Positions 34,077 through 42,127 of a DNA stretch of 64,000 nt are shown here, in pieces. The notes under the pieces were generated by a model. It was given only the letters and a program-made list of their open reading frames with translations. It made no database searches and had not been told where the DNA came from. A program made the position numbers and the translations under genes. Origin of the DNA: Brevibacterium antiquum (lineage in GTDB: Bacteria > Actinomycetota > Actinomycetes > Actinomycetales > Brevibacteriaceae); the NCBI RefSeq assembly GCF_016107655.1, contig NZ_JABASX010000008.1:1-64000 (forward strand), read 5' to 3'. The first letter of the stretch is position 1; every line of letters begins with the position of its first letter.

Positions 34077-35486
34077 GTGTCCAAGAATTCCCCGCAGCGC
34101 TTCGACCGGATCCTGCGCCCCGGCCGGTGGGCCCGCGACTTCGTCGACGACCTCGCCGTTGCCTCGCCGGCTCGTCTGGCGATCGGATCTTTCATCGCGG
34201 TGGTGGCATTCTTCGCGATCCTTCTGATGCTGCCTGCGAGCATGCGCGATCCGGGTTCGGTGTCCCAGTCCGAGCAGATCGCCAATGCCGTATTCGTGGC
34301 CGTCTCCTCCGTCTGCGTCACGGGGCTGACTCCGGTGGTGACAGAGAACTACTGGTCAGACTTCGGGATCTCGGTCATCACCGCCGGAATCCAAGTCGGC
34401 GGCCTGGGTATCCTCACCCTCGCCTCGGTGCTGGGCATGGCAGTCTCCCGGAGGCTGGGAGTCAGGCAGCGCCTCATCGCCCAGCAGGCCACCTCGGCGC
34501 TCAATCTGGGCCAGGTCGGCACACTGCTGAAGACCGTGGTCATCACCATCGTCACCGCCGAGGCGATTCTTGCGGTGCTGATGTTCCCGCGGTTCCTCAT
34601 CCGCGGCGAGAGCATCGGCGACGCTCTCTGGTATTCGGTGTTCTACTCGATCTCGGCGTTCAACAACGCCGGTTTCACGATCCACCCCGGCGGTGGTGCC
34701 TATTTCGCATCCGACCCATGGATCCTCTCGCTGCTCATGCTCGGCGTCTTCGTCGGCGCGCTGGGGTTCCCCGTTGTGCTCATGATCGCCATGCAGTGGA
34801 ATCACCCGAGGAAGTGGGACCTGCACACGAAGCTGACGCTGACGACGACGACCGCAGTCCTGGCCATCGGGCTCCTATTCCTCCTCATCTTCGAATCAGC
34901 CAACCCCGACACTCTGGGTGACAAGAACGCAGGGCACACGTTCGTCGAGATCCTGTTCATGGCGGTGATGCCACGTTCGGGCGGGTTCTCGACCATGGAC
35001 ATTGCGGATATGAACCAGTCCTCGCACCTGCTCATGGACCTGATGATGTTCATCGGCGGCGGATCGTCGTCGACGGCCGGCGGCATCAAGGTCACGACAG
35101 TGGCTGTGCTGGTGCTGGCCGCCTATGCCGAGGCCCGCGGTCTGCAGGACGTGCATGTCTTCGGACGGCGCCTGACCTCGTCGACGATCAAGCTCTCGAT
35201 CTCGGTTCTCCTCACGGGTGCGATCATCGTCTTCATCGGCACTCTGGCGATGCTGCAGATCTCCGCCGAGCCGCTGGACAAGGTGCTGTTCGAGGTGATC
35301 TCCGCATTCGGCACCGTGGGATTGAGCTCCGGGGTCTCTGCCACGGTCAATGAGGCAGGCCTGTACAGTTTGTCCGTGATCATGCTCATCGGCCGTCTCG
35401 GTACGATTACACTGGCGGCAGCCCTGTCCATGCAGGACTCGGTGCGCCTGTACCGCTACCCCGAAGAAAGGCCGGTCGTTGGCTAA
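34077..35486 (+). CDS. trkH: Potassium uptake channel subunit (TrkH/KtrB family)
   Basis: A 469-residue membrane protein made of four M1-P-M2 repeats. Filter-region sequences SSVCVTGLTPV, SAFNNAGFTIHPGG, RSGGFSTMDIADM and SAFGTVGLSSGVS each carry the conserved glycine of the pore loop. With its cytoplasmic partner encoded directly downstream it forms a K+ uptake system. The GTG start at 34077 is proposed from the -10 box; an in-frame ATG at 34023 would add 18 residues that do not look like the family. Overlaps trkA by 8 bases. Confidence 0.88.
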   Translation: MSKNSPQRFDRILRPGRWARDFVDDLAVASPARLAIGSFIAVVAFFAILLMLPASMRDPGSVSQSEQIANAVFVAVSSVCVTGLTPVVTENYWSDFGISVITAGIQVGGLGILTLASVLGMAVSRRLGVRQRLIAQQATSALNLGQVGTLLKTVVITIVTAEAILAVLMFPRFLIRGESIGDALWYSVFYSISAFNNAGFTIHPGGGAYFASDPWILSLLMLGVFVGALGFPVVLMIAMQWNHPRKWDLHTKLTLTTTTAVLAIGLLFLLIFESANPDTLGDKNAGHTFVEILFMAVMPRSGGFSTMDIADMNQSSHLLMDLMMFIGGGSSSTAGGIKVTTVAVLVLAAYAEARGLQDVHVFGRRLTSSTIKLSISVLLTGAIIVFIGTLAMLQISAEPLDKVLFEVISAFGTVGLSSGVSATVNEAGLYSLSVIMLIGRLGTITLAAALSMQDSVRLYRYPEERPVVG

Positions 35487-36141
35487 CGAACACACCTCAA
35501 TCCTGGTCATCGGACTCGGACGCTTCGGGTCATCGACCGCTGCCACGCTGGCGAAGCTGGGCCGTGAGGTCATGGCGATCGAACACAGCGCCGAGCTGGT
35601 CAAGGACTGGAGCGGCAAGCTCACCCATGTCGTCGAGGCAGATGCCACCAACATCGATGCGCTGCGGCAAGTCGGCGCGGGTGATTTCTCCACGGCGGTA
35701 GTCGGCATCGGCACCTCGATCGAGGACAGTGTGCTGACGACGGCCAACCTCGTCGATCTGGGCGTGGGTCAGGTGTGGGCGAAGGCCATCTCCCCCTCAC
35801 ACGGCAAGATCCTCCACCGCATCGGCGCCCACCATGTCCTCTACCCCGAATCCGATGCCGGCCGGCGGGTGGCGCACCTGGTGAGTTCGCGGATGATGGA
35901 GTACATCGAATTCGACGAAGGCCACTTCGCAGTCGTGAAGATGCGTCCCCCGCGTGAGATCCAGGGCTTCACCCTCAGCGAGTCCGGCGTGCGCGACAAG
36001 TACGGGGTCACGATCGTGGGCATCAAGAGCCCCGGTCGCGACTTCACATACGCCGAGCCCACGACCCGCGTCGGCAAGCAGGACCTGCTCATCGTCGCCG
36101 GCCACGTGGAGCTGCTGGGGCGCTTCGCCGGACGCCCGTAG
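35479..36141 (+). CDS. trkA: Potassium uptake regulatory subunit (TrkA/KtrA, RCK domains)
   Basis: A 220-residue soluble protein. Residues 7-130 are a RCK_N Rossmann domain (ILVIGLGRFGSSTAATLAKLG, an acidic end of strand 2 at EHS), residues 135-218 a TrkA_C domain. It binds nucleotides and gates the TrkH/KtrB subunit. The TTG start lies inside the trkH stop region, with GAAGAAAGG upstream, indicating translational coupling. One RCK module only, as in KtrA rather than double-module E. coli TrkA. Confidence 0.88.
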   Translation: MANEHTSILVIGLGRFGSSTAATLAKLGREVMAIEHSAELVKDWSGKLTHVVEADATNIDALRQVGAGDFSTAVVGIGTSIEDSVLTTANLVDLGVGQVWAKAISPSHGKILHRIGAHHVLYPESDAGRRVAHLVSSRMMEYIEFDEGHFAVVKMRPPREIQGFTLSESGVRDKYGVTIVGIKSPGRDFTYAEPTTRVGKQDLLIVAGHVELLGRFAGRP

Positions 36142-36180
36142 GACGACTGGGCGGAGGCCGACTTCAACCGCGGGCAAGGG

Positions 36181-36266
36181 GCGGGCCGGCGGGGAACCGT
36201 GCGGGCCGGCGGGGAACCGTGCGGGCCGGCGAGGAACCGTGCGGGGTGGCGAGGTGCGGGCCGGCG
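36181..36266. repeat. 20-bp tandem repeat, three full copies plus degenerate tail
   Basis: GCGGGCCGGCGGGGAACCGT at 36181, 36201 and (one mismatch) 36221, then a shortened variant to about 36266. It begins 40 bp after the trkA stop and is non-coding. Confidence 0.92.
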
Positions 36267-36300
36267 CCTTATAGGCTGGCGAACAGCACCAGCTTGCTGA

Positions 36301-36350
36301 AAGTGCATAGGTAGAGCACTTGTGCACTACGTGGGCACTTATGCCTAGTG
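36301..36350. repeat. Imperfect direct repeat, left copy, flanking the DUF559-like gene
   Basis: AAGTGCATAGGTAGAGCAC followed by TTGTG, CAC, GTG and GGCACTT. The right copy is at 37729-37778. Internally AAGTGC and GCACTT form an inverted pair. Confidence 0.6.
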
Positions 36351-36382
36351 GTTGCATCGCAGCTGCGTCATAGTACTTGTAT

Positions 36383-37438
36383 TCAGACCCACTCAGCCGC
36401 ACGTAGCCACGGTGCCTGGCCATACAGTTTGGTCGCGAGGGATTCCAATTCGACTGCCTCGGCGAAACTGAGGCGGACGATCCGGTAGCCCATTGCGATA
36501 AGGCGATTGTATTGCGCAGACTCCTTCCGCATCAGGGAGAACCCGCTGTCGACGTACTTCGTCGTGCCGTCCACAAAGATGATCGTCTTCGAGGCCCTGT
36601 GCATGAAATCAACCCGCGCGATACGTCGGTGGCCATCGAACACATCGACCTGCTGTTCGAAGCCCGCGATCTTGAGAAGTGAGAGGTTGTAGGCGCATCG
36701 ACTTTCGGCGTAGCTCTCCGACAGTGGGCTGATGGAGGCAAGCAGCCGTTCTGCCCGGCGGCGCCCTTTCGAAAGCCGTCCAACGACCGGAGCAATGCCC
36801 TCATCGATACACCTTCGCGCAAGCTGACCGGTGTTCTTCGGATATCCGAAACGTGCCGCTTCGTCTGCACAGAGATCAGAGCCGAACACAGCTCTCCGCA
36901 GAACCTTCTCCAACGCAGCGAACGCCTCTGGCTCCCCCAAGTGCTCAATGAGGTCAAGGGCCGTTCTCACGGGTGAGGTGAGCATCATCTTGCCGATGTG
37001 AACCGAATCCTCTTCCGGTATCAATCTGGTCGTGCGGGACAGGTCGCTGCTCTTCCATCGTCGGGACGGATTCGCCACATGGATCAGTCCGCGTGGCGGT
37101 CGGTACAACGGCAGATCATGAATGTAGGCCGCCGAGACTCCGCACACCACATCGTCGGACCGGTACAGCGGATAAGACGCAACTCTGAGTTTCTCGATAG
37201 TATCCAGCAGGGCGAAGCTCTTCCGCCCCGTGGTATCCGTCTGTTCGCCAACCGTCTTGATCCACGCCTCATCAGTGATGAGGTCCATAATTCTGCCGTG
37301 ACGAGGGCTTTGGCACCGAGCGACAATCGAGTACATGCCATACGTAAGTTTGAGCAGGCAGCAGCCGATCGCACTGCCGATTCTGCGGCTGTGGATCCCG
37401 TTGGCGTTCAATTCCCGAGTTCGCACAATGTTGTACAT
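36383..37438 (-). CDS. AbiEi-antitoxin-like / DUF559 (Vsr-like nuclease fold) protein
   Basis: A 351-residue protein. The N-terminal 45 residues (VRTRELNANGIHSRRIGSAIG...LTYGMYSIV) resemble the winged-helix of AbiEi-type antitoxins, and residues about 260-345 resemble DUF559: RIARVDFMHRASKTIIFVDGTTKYVDSG with Asp, Asp and Lys arranged like a PD-(D/E)XK site, followed by YNRLIAMGYRIVRLSFAEA. Such proteins are frequent, patchy and of unknown function in actinobacteria. Base composition is visibly lower in G+C than its neighbours and codon choice differs, suggesting acquisition. ATG at 37438 is used; a TTG at 37474 is possible. Related 50-bp repeats flank the gene. No toxin partner is adjacent. 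Confidence 0.65.
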   Translation of the reverse strand: MYNIVRTRELNANGIHSRRIGSAIGCCLLKLTYGMYSIVARCQSPRHGRIMDLITDEAWIKTVGEQTDTTGRKSFALLDTIEKLRVASYPLYRSDDVVCGVSAAYIHDLPLYRPPRGLIHVANPSRRWKSSDLSRTTRLIPEEDSVHIGKMMLTSPVRTALDLIEHLGEPEAFAALEKVLRRAVFGSDLCADEAARFGYPKNTGQLARRCIDEGIAPVVGRLSKGRRRAERLLASISPLSESYAESRCAYNLSLLKIAGFEQQVDVFDGHRRIARVDFMHRASKTIIFVDGTTKYVDSGFSLMRKESAQYNRLIAMGYRIVRLSFAEAVELESLATKLYGQAPWLRAAEWV

Positions 37439-37487
37439 GGGCCAATGCTCGAGCGCAGGTGCGACGCGATTCAATGGGCTCGCTCAA

Positions 37488-37518
37488 CCCTGTGGAAGCA
37501 GGTTTCGCCTCCACAGGG
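37488..37518. repeat. Perfect inverted repeat upstream of the DUF559-like gene
   Basis: CCCTGTGGA (37488-37496) and TCCACAGGG (37510-37518) around 13 bases. It lies 14-50 bp before the possible starts and could be an operator or a leader hairpin. Confidence 0.65.
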
Positions 37519-37728
37519 TTCACGCACACGAGTCACGGCATCGTCCACAACGAAACGAACCCGAGTCGCCGACTGATGCGGCAGCGACCGACGTGACTTC
37601 TGCTACAGCTGACAAGGGAAGACGAGGAATATGGACTTCAACTATGCGCGCTCTTCCGCTCACACTCACACCTCAGCAGACTGTAAGCGGCGCAGTTCCC
37701 TGTTGGTCGATACACAACCGCTGGGAAC

Positions 37729-37778
37729 AAGTGCGCAGGTAGAGCACATGTGACGCACCAGTGCACTTTGGGCTAGCG
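37729..37778. repeat. Imperfect direct repeat, right copy, flanking the DUF559-like gene
   Basis: AAGTGCGCAGGTAGAGCAC differs from the left copy by two bases over 19, and similarity continues through TGTG, CAC, GTG, CACTT and GCTAG with small gaps. Confidence 0.6.
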
Positions 37779-37840
37779 AGCAGCGGCTTTACGGTGGCTA
37801 AGGCGCGGGCGAGGTGAGCAAAGACGGCAGGAAGGAGCGC

Positions 37841-37869
37841 AAAAAGGGCTAGAAGCGCAACTAGACCCC
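37841..37869 (-). terminator. Rho-independent terminator of tRNA-Gly
   Basis: On the minus strand GGG-T-CTAG pairs with CTAG-CCC (one bulge) around a 9-base loop and is followed by TTTTT. It begins 18 bp after the tRNA. Confidence 0.6.
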
Positions 37870-37886
37870 CGCTTACGTGTACGAGA

Positions 37887-37957
37887 GCGGGCGACGGGAA
37901 TCGAACCCGCGTCATCGGCTTGGGAAGCCGAGGCTCTACCATTAAGCTACGCCCGCG
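37887..37957 (-). tRNA. tRNA-Gly, anticodon CCC
   Basis: A 71-nt cloverleaf on the minus strand. The acceptor stem GCGGGCG pairs with CGCCCGC plus discriminator T; the D arm is GCTTAATGGTAGAGC; the anticodon stem TCGGC/GCCGA encloses loop TTCCCAA, so the anticodon is CCC and reads GGG; the T arm is GCGGGTTCGATTCCCGT. The 3' CCA is not encoded. Confidence 0.95.
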
Positions 37958-38029
37958 TTTGACCGGCGGAACATGTTCTCACCAGGGAATATACCCTGAA
38001 GCGGCGAGAGTATTCCTGCTGAGACTCCC

Positions 38030-38094
38030 TCAGTGTATATCGACCCACCCAGTGTATATCGACTCCCCCAGCGTATACCGGTATATCTTCGGGA
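38030..38094. repeat. Tandem CAGTGTATATCGAC motifs with an adjacent ATACCGGTAT palindrome
   Basis: CAGTGTATATCGAC occurs at 38031-38044 and 38050-38063 (period 19) and a third, diverged unit CAGCGTATACCGGTATATC follows from 38070. The array lies upstream of tRNA-Gly on the minus strand and downstream of the symporter gene. The AT-rich, regularly spaced units resemble operators or promoter elements. Confidence 0.7.
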
Positions 38095-38127
38095 TGGAGT
38101 CCCTGCAGGGGCATGCAGCAACAACGC

Positions 38128-38157
38128 CTGAGGGGGCGGCCGCAGCCACCCCCTCAG
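38128..38157 (-). terminator. Strong hairpin downstream of the symporter gene
   Basis: CTGAGGGGG (38128-38136) pairs perfectly with CCCCCTCAG (38149-38157); the loop itself can form GGC/GCC. Only a weak T-rich tract follows on the minus strand, so terminator function is likely but not certain. Confidence 0.55.
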
Positions 38158-38170
38158 CATCCTGACTCAG

Positions 38171-38202
38171 GAGCATCAAGCCGTACGAGCATCATGTCGT
38201 AC
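38171..38202. repeat. 16-bp tandem duplication downstream of the symporter gene
   Basis: GAGCATCAAGCCGTAC and GAGCATCATGTCGTAC are adjacent, ending 18 bp beyond the stop of the symporter gene. Confidence 0.8.
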
Positions 38203-38220
38203 GAGGACCCTGTCTCGCAC

Positions 38221-39867
38221 TCAGTGCTCGACAGCCTCCTCAGCGCCGAACCCGGTGTGGGCGCGAACGTCCATCTCCGCTGCCAGCTCGGGGCTCTCGA
38301 CTGTCTTGTCGGTGATCGACGCGATCCAGCCGAGGAGGAAGCCGAGCGGAATCGAGATGATTCCGGGATTCGACAGTGGGAAGAGCACGAAGTCTGCACC
38401 TGGAATCATCGCGGTCTCGGAACCGGACACGACCGGCGAGAACGCGATCAGCAGGATCGCAGATCCCAGACCACCGTAGATCGACCACACCGCACCGCGG
38501 GTGGTGAAGCGCTTCCAGAACAGCGAGTAGACGATCGTCGGCAGGTTCGCACTGGCGGCAACGGCGAAGGCGAGTGCCACGAGGAATGCGATGTTCTGCC
38601 CCTGCACTCCGATGCCGCCGATGATCGCCACGGCACCGATGACGATGACCGTGCGACGTGCGATCTTGACTTCAGCGTCGGGGTCTTCGACCTTGCCCTT
38701 CTTGATGACGCTCGCATAGATATCGTGAGCGAAGGACGCGGCCGCGGTGATCGCGAGACCGGCGACCACGGCGAGGATCGTCGCGAAGGCCACGGCCGAG
38801 ATGAAGCCCATGAGGAGGGGCCCGCCGAGGTGGAGAGCCAGCAGCGGTGCCGCCGAATTCACTCCGCCCGGTGCGTTCTCAATCGCATCGGCACCCACAA
38901 GTGCTGCCGCACCGTATCCGAGGATGAGGGTGAACAGGTAGAACGCACCGATGAGCCAGATAGCCCAGACGACCGAACGACGAGCCTCCTTCGCCGAAGG
39001 CACCGTGTAGAAGCGCATCAGAACGTGCGGCAGACCAGCGGTGCCGAGCACCAGGGCCAGAGCCAAGGAGATGAAGTCGAGCGGGTTCTCACCGTACTGC
39101 TGACCTGGTTCGAGGATTGCCTCACCGACGCCCGAGTTGTTGACCGCAGAGGCGAGAAGGGTCGAGAGGTTGAACCCGTTGAGGGCGAGGACCCAGATGG
39201 TCATTGCGAAGGCGCCGAGGATGAGCAGGACCGCCTTGACGATCTGGACCCAGGTAGTTCCCTTCATGCCGCCGACGAGGACGTAGATGATCATGAGCGC
39301 GCCGACGACGGCAACAACCAGTGATTGGCCGAGCTTGCCGTCGATGCCCATGAGCAGTGATACAAGCCCACCCGCGCCGGCCATCTGCGCCAGGAGGTAG
39401 AAGAAGCAGACTGCCAGCGTCGACAGCGCTGCGGCCATGCGTACAGGGCGCTGCTTGAGGCGGAAGGACAGCACGTCGGCCATCGTGAACTTGCCGGTGT
39501 TGCGCATCAGCTCTGCCACGATGAGCAGGGCGACGAGCCAGGCGACGAGGAATCCGATCGAGTACAGGAAGCCGTCGTAGCCGTTGACCGCGATGGCGCC
39601 GCAGATGCCCAAGAACGAAGCCGCAGACAGGTAGTCACCTGAGATCGCGAATCCGTTCTGCGGGCCGGTGAAGGACCTGCCGCCCGCGTAGTAGTCGGAA
39701 GCCGACTTATTGTTCTTGCTGGCCCGCAGGACGATGAACATCGTCACCGCGACGAAGGCGGCGAAGATCGTGATGTTGAGGATCGGGTTGTTCTCGACCT
39801 CGGTCACGCCTTGGGACACTTTGTCGAGACCGGAAGCGAAGAGGTCTCCTATGGCGACTGTGCTCAT
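38221..39867 (-). CDS. Sodium:solute symporter for monocarboxylates (ActP/MctC-like)
   Basis: A 548-residue protein with about 13 membrane helices. YYAGGRSFTGPQNGFAISGDYLSAASFLGICGAIAVNGYDGFLYSIGF and GMKGTTWVQIVKAVLL are solute:sodium symporter signatures, closest to cation/acetate symporter ActP and to MctC of Corynebacterium glutamicum, which carries acetate, pyruvate and propionate. A DUF485 gene overlaps its start by four bases, the usual partner arrangement. Divergent GAF-LuxR regulator upstream; methylcitrate genes lie elsewhere in the window. Substrate inferred from family and context. Confidence 0.85.
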   Translation of the reverse strand: MSTVAIGDLFASGLDKVSQGVTEVENNPILNITIFAAFVAVTMFIVLRASKNNKSASDYYAGGRSFTGPQNGFAISGDYLSAASFLGICGAIAVNGYDGFLYSIGFLVAWLVALLIVAELMRNTGKFTMADVLSFRLKQRPVRMAAALSTLAVCFFYLLAQMAGAGGLVSLLMGIDGKLGQSLVVAVVGALMIIYVLVGGMKGTTWVQIVKAVLLILGAFAMTIWVLALNGFNLSTLLASAVNNSGVGEAILEPGQQYGENPLDFISLALALVLGTAGLPHVLMRFYTVPSAKEARRSVVWAIWLIGAFYLFTLILGYGAAALVGADAIENAPGGVNSAAPLLALHLGGPLLMGFISAVAFATILAVVAGLAITAAASFAHDIYASVIKKGKVEDPDAEVKIARRTVIVIGAVAIIGGIGVQGQNIAFLVALAFAVAASANLPTIVYSLFWKRFTTRGAVWSIYGGLGSAILLIAFSPVVSGSETAMIPGADFVLFPLSNPGIISIPLGFLLGWIASITDKTVESPELAAEMDVRAHTGFGAEEAVEH

Positions 39868-40205
39868 GGGGTGGTTCCTTCCGACTGCTGCTGGAGGCGT
39901 TCACGGATCGCCGAGGCCGGCGGATCGAGCTTCTTGTTCGCGAACGAGACGTAGAACATCGTGATCGCGAAGGTCGTCACGAACTGCAGGAGCCCGAGGA
40001 TCAGCCCGAGGTTGATCTCACCGATGATCTTCGTGGACATGAAATCGTGCGCGTAGGTGCTCAGGATGACGTAGAGGAAATACCACGCCATGAATCCGAT
40101 CGACAGTGGTATCACCACCGAGAACCTTTTGCGCTTAAGTGCTTTGAATTCGGGATTCTCCTCTTCAACGAGGAAATCGACCCGAGTGCTGACGGGATCG
40201 GTCAT
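39864..40205 (-). CDS. DUF485 membrane protein (symporter partner)
   Basis: A 113-residue protein with two membrane helices (about 35-55 and 70-92) separated by an STKIIGEINLGLIL loop: the DUF485/YjcH pattern. Such proteins are encoded with ActP/MctC-type symporters and may stabilise or modulate them. GGAGAAGC precedes the ATG. Overlap ATGA with the symporter gene indicates translational coupling. Confidence 0.85.
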   Translation of the reverse strand: MTDPVSTRVDFLVEEENPEFKALKRKRFSVVIPLSIGFMAWYFLYVILSTYAHDFMSTKIIGEINLGLILGLLQFVTTFAITMFYVSFANKKLDPPASAIRERLQQQSEGTTP

Positions 40206-40304
40206 TGCTTCTCCATTCGAAACGTGCGTCGAGCATCAGTGGTCTGAATCACACAACCTTAAACTAACGGTCAGTCGGCGCTGGGGAATACCACCGAAAG
40301 TTGG

Positions 40305-40310
40305 TAGCTT
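40305..40310 (+). promoter_or_regulatory. -10 box of a probable leaderless promoter for the GAF-LuxR gene
   Basis: TAGCTT lies 6 nt before the ATG at 40317 and no ribosome-binding site intervenes. Confidence 0.45.
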
Positions 40311-40316
40311 GTTCAC

Positions 40317-41198
40317 ATGAATGCCAAAACCAGAGAATCTCGGGCGCTGAAGGCCGAGACTCGCCGACTCTTCGTCGAAGCCATCGACTCTCTGCACCGC
40401 AGCGGGACCGGTGATGTGGTCTTCGGCGGAACGGTCGACGAGGGCGAGGTCACCGTCGAGGCGGTGGCCGGAGGCGGCAAGGACCGCCTGTCATCGCTCA
40501 TCGTCAGCACCGGACGCGGGCTCGGTGGACGTGCGCTCACCGAAGGCACCCCACAGCTGACGAAGGACTACGGACTCGACCCCTTCATCACTCACCACTA
40601 CGACGAAGAGATCCTCGGCGAGGGGATCAAGGTGCTCATCGCCGTCCCGACGCTGCGCGGCGGTGACGTCACGGGCATGATCTACTGCGGTCATCGCACA
40701 AACTACAACTCTGCGGCGCCGCAGACGAGCGACCTGGTCAAACGGGTCAGGCAGCTGTCAGTGGATCTGGGTCGGCTCGGTCAGCCCCCACAACCCGAGG
40801 AACCGGCAGAGCCCGAGCGTCTGTACTCCGATCTCGAGTCCTCGAGCAGAGAAGCTCTGCGCCGCACCTATGCGGAACTGCGCTCAATCCGTTCAGGCGT
40901 CGATGAGAACGAGATGCGCCAGAGACTGACCGTCGTGGAGAGCCGCCTGGCAGATATCCTCTCCGGCCACAATTCGGATCTGTTCCCGAACCCGACGCGC
41001 ACTGTCAGCCTCTCCCCCAGGGAAACCGACATTCTCTCGCATGTGGCATTGGGCTGGTCGAATGTCCGGATCGCCGAGGGGCTGGGACTGCGGGAGTCGA
41101 CCGTGAAGTCCTATCTGAATACGGCCATGGTCAAACTTTCGGCCGGCACCCGACATGAGGCAGTGTCCATCGCACGCTCGGCCGGGGCCCTTCCCTGA
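40317..41198 (+). CDS. GAF-domain LuxR-type transcriptional regulator (RamA-like)
   Basis: A 293-residue protein. Residues about 20-145 form a GAF-like sensor domain (GRGLGGRALTEG... GIKVLIAVPTLRGGDVTGMIYCG), residues about 225-290 a LuxR HTH (LSPRETDILSHVALGWSNVRIAEGLGLRESTVKSYLNTAMVKL). The layout matches RamA of Corynebacterium glutamicum, a global activator of acetate and related carbon metabolism that controls the MctC transporter operon. Here it is divergent from exactly such a transporter. The signal is unknown. Orthology to RamA is inferred from architecture and context only. Confidence 0.78.
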   Translation: MNAKTRESRALKAETRRLFVEAIDSLHRSGTGDVVFGGTVDEGEVTVEAVAGGGKDRLSSLIVSTGRGLGGRALTEGTPQLTKDYGLDPFITHHYDEEILGEGIKVLIAVPTLRGGDVTGMIYCGHRTNYNSAAPQTSDLVKRVRQLSVDLGRLGQPPQPEEPAEPERLYSDLESSSREALRRTYAELRSIRSGVDENEMRQRLTVVESRLADILSGHNSDLFPNPTRTVSLSPRETDILSHVALGWSNVRIAEGLGLRESTVKSYLNTAMVKLSAGTRHEAVSIARSAGALP

Positions 41199-41214
41199 TT
41201 CGGACTGCCGAGCT

Positions 41215-41232
41215 GACCCGGGCTGCCGGGTC
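41215..41232. terminator. Hairpin between convergent luxR-type gene and proC
   Basis: GACCCGG and CCGGGTC form a perfect 7-bp stem with a GCTG loop. No T run on either strand; it could act as a bidirectional hairpin-only terminator. Confidence 0.45.
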
Positions 41233-41243
41233 GGGCTTGGCTA

Positions 41244-42080
41244 TCAGCCGTTGATGACTTCGGAGTTCTCCTTCTCCATTTCAAGGGAGCGGTCGCCTGC
41301 AGCCTGGGCAGCCGCCTCGGCGATATCGAAGAGCCCTGCGTCGATGAAGGTCTGCAGTCCGGCGAGTGTGGTGCCACCCTTGCTGCTGACCGCCTGACGC
41401 TGTGCGCTCGGGTCCGGCTTCTCGCTCAGGAGCCGGCCTGCTCCGTCCGCAGTGGCCACGACCATCTGCTTGGCCGTCTCCTCGCTCAGTCCCATCTTCA
41501 CACCGGCGGCGATCATCGTCTCGGCCAGGAGGAAGAAGTAGGCCACTCCGGAGCCTGAGATTCCGGTCATGGCGGGGATCTCGGATTCGTCCAGTTCCAC
41601 GACGAGTCCGGCTCCTGACAGCAGAGTCCGCAGTGTGTCCACTGTGGTCTCGTCCACCTCGGCGGAGGGGGCGAGGGCGATGACTCCGTGTCCGATGGAG
41701 CTGGGGGTGTTGGGCATGATCCGCACGATCGGGTTCTTCGGCGCCAGCGTGGCCAGATCGTCCGTGGCGACCCCGGCGGCCATCGAGACGAGGACGGTGT
41801 CCGCATCCAGGCTCGGGGCGAGCTCGCGCAGCGTGTCGGCCATCATCCACGGTTTGACTCCGAGGAAGACGAAGTCCGCCCCTGCAGCGGCCTTCTGGTT
41901 GGCCTCGGCATCGTCTTCCAACGAGACGATGGTCGCGCTCGGGAGCTCCGCAGCGAGTCGTTTCGCCGAGGCGGCCGAATTGGTCGTCGCTCGAACCTCG
42001 AGCTTCTCCTCGGCGCTCAGGATTCCCTTGATCAGTGCCGAGCCCATGTTTCCCGTGCCGATGGAGGCGATGGAGGTCAA
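41244..42080 (-). CDS. proC: Pyrroline-5-carboxylate reductase
   Basis: A 278-residue NADPH-dependent enzyme, last step of proline synthesis. N-terminal ASIGTGNMGSALIKGIL is the dinucleotide site; VVSMAAGVATDDL and VRIMPNTPSSIGHGVIAL are the central motifs; and EIPAMTGISGSGVAYFFLLAETMIAAGVKMGLSEETAKQMV is the ProC signature. The TTG start has GGCAGG 8 nt upstream. It follows the TIM-barrel gene by 47 bp, an order conserved in actinobacteria. Confidence 0.92.
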   Translation of the reverse strand: MTSIASIGTGNMGSALIKGILSAEEKLEVRATTNSAASAKRLAAELPSATIVSLEDDAEANQKAAAGADFVFLGVKPWMMADTLRELAPSLDADTVLVSMAAGVATDDLATLAPKNPIVRIMPNTPSSIGHGVIALAPSAEVDETTVDTLRTLLSGAGLVVELDESEIPAMTGISGSGVAYFFLLAETMIAAGVKMGLSEETAKQMVVATADGAGRLLSEKPDPSAQRQAVSSKGGTTLAGLQTFIDAGLFDIAEAAAQAAGDRSLEMEKENSEVING

Positions 42081-42127
42081 ATCAGACCTGCCTTTCTGTG
42101 GTGGTTCAGTCGGTGTGCGTGCTGTGT

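Larger units (their letters stand above)
37475..37840. other. Intergenic region upstream of the DUF559-like gene
   Basis: About 365 bp without a supported gene. It contains a perfect 9-bp inverted repeat (37488-37518) and the right-hand direct repeat (37729-37778). Small open frames here show no codon bias. Confidence 0.6.

Noticed and set aside
36181..36266. CRISPR-like array
   Set aside because: Units are directly adjacent with no unique spacers and no cas genes; it is a simple tandem repeat. The same holds for the other arrays.
36301..36350. A second tRNA gene suggested by GGTAGAGC
   Set aside because: No acceptor stem, anticodon arm or T arm can be folded around it.
37335..37742. Small plus-strand frame upstream of tRNA-Gly
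   Set aside because: Overlaps the DUF559-like gene antisense, low-complexity composition, no ribosome-binding site.
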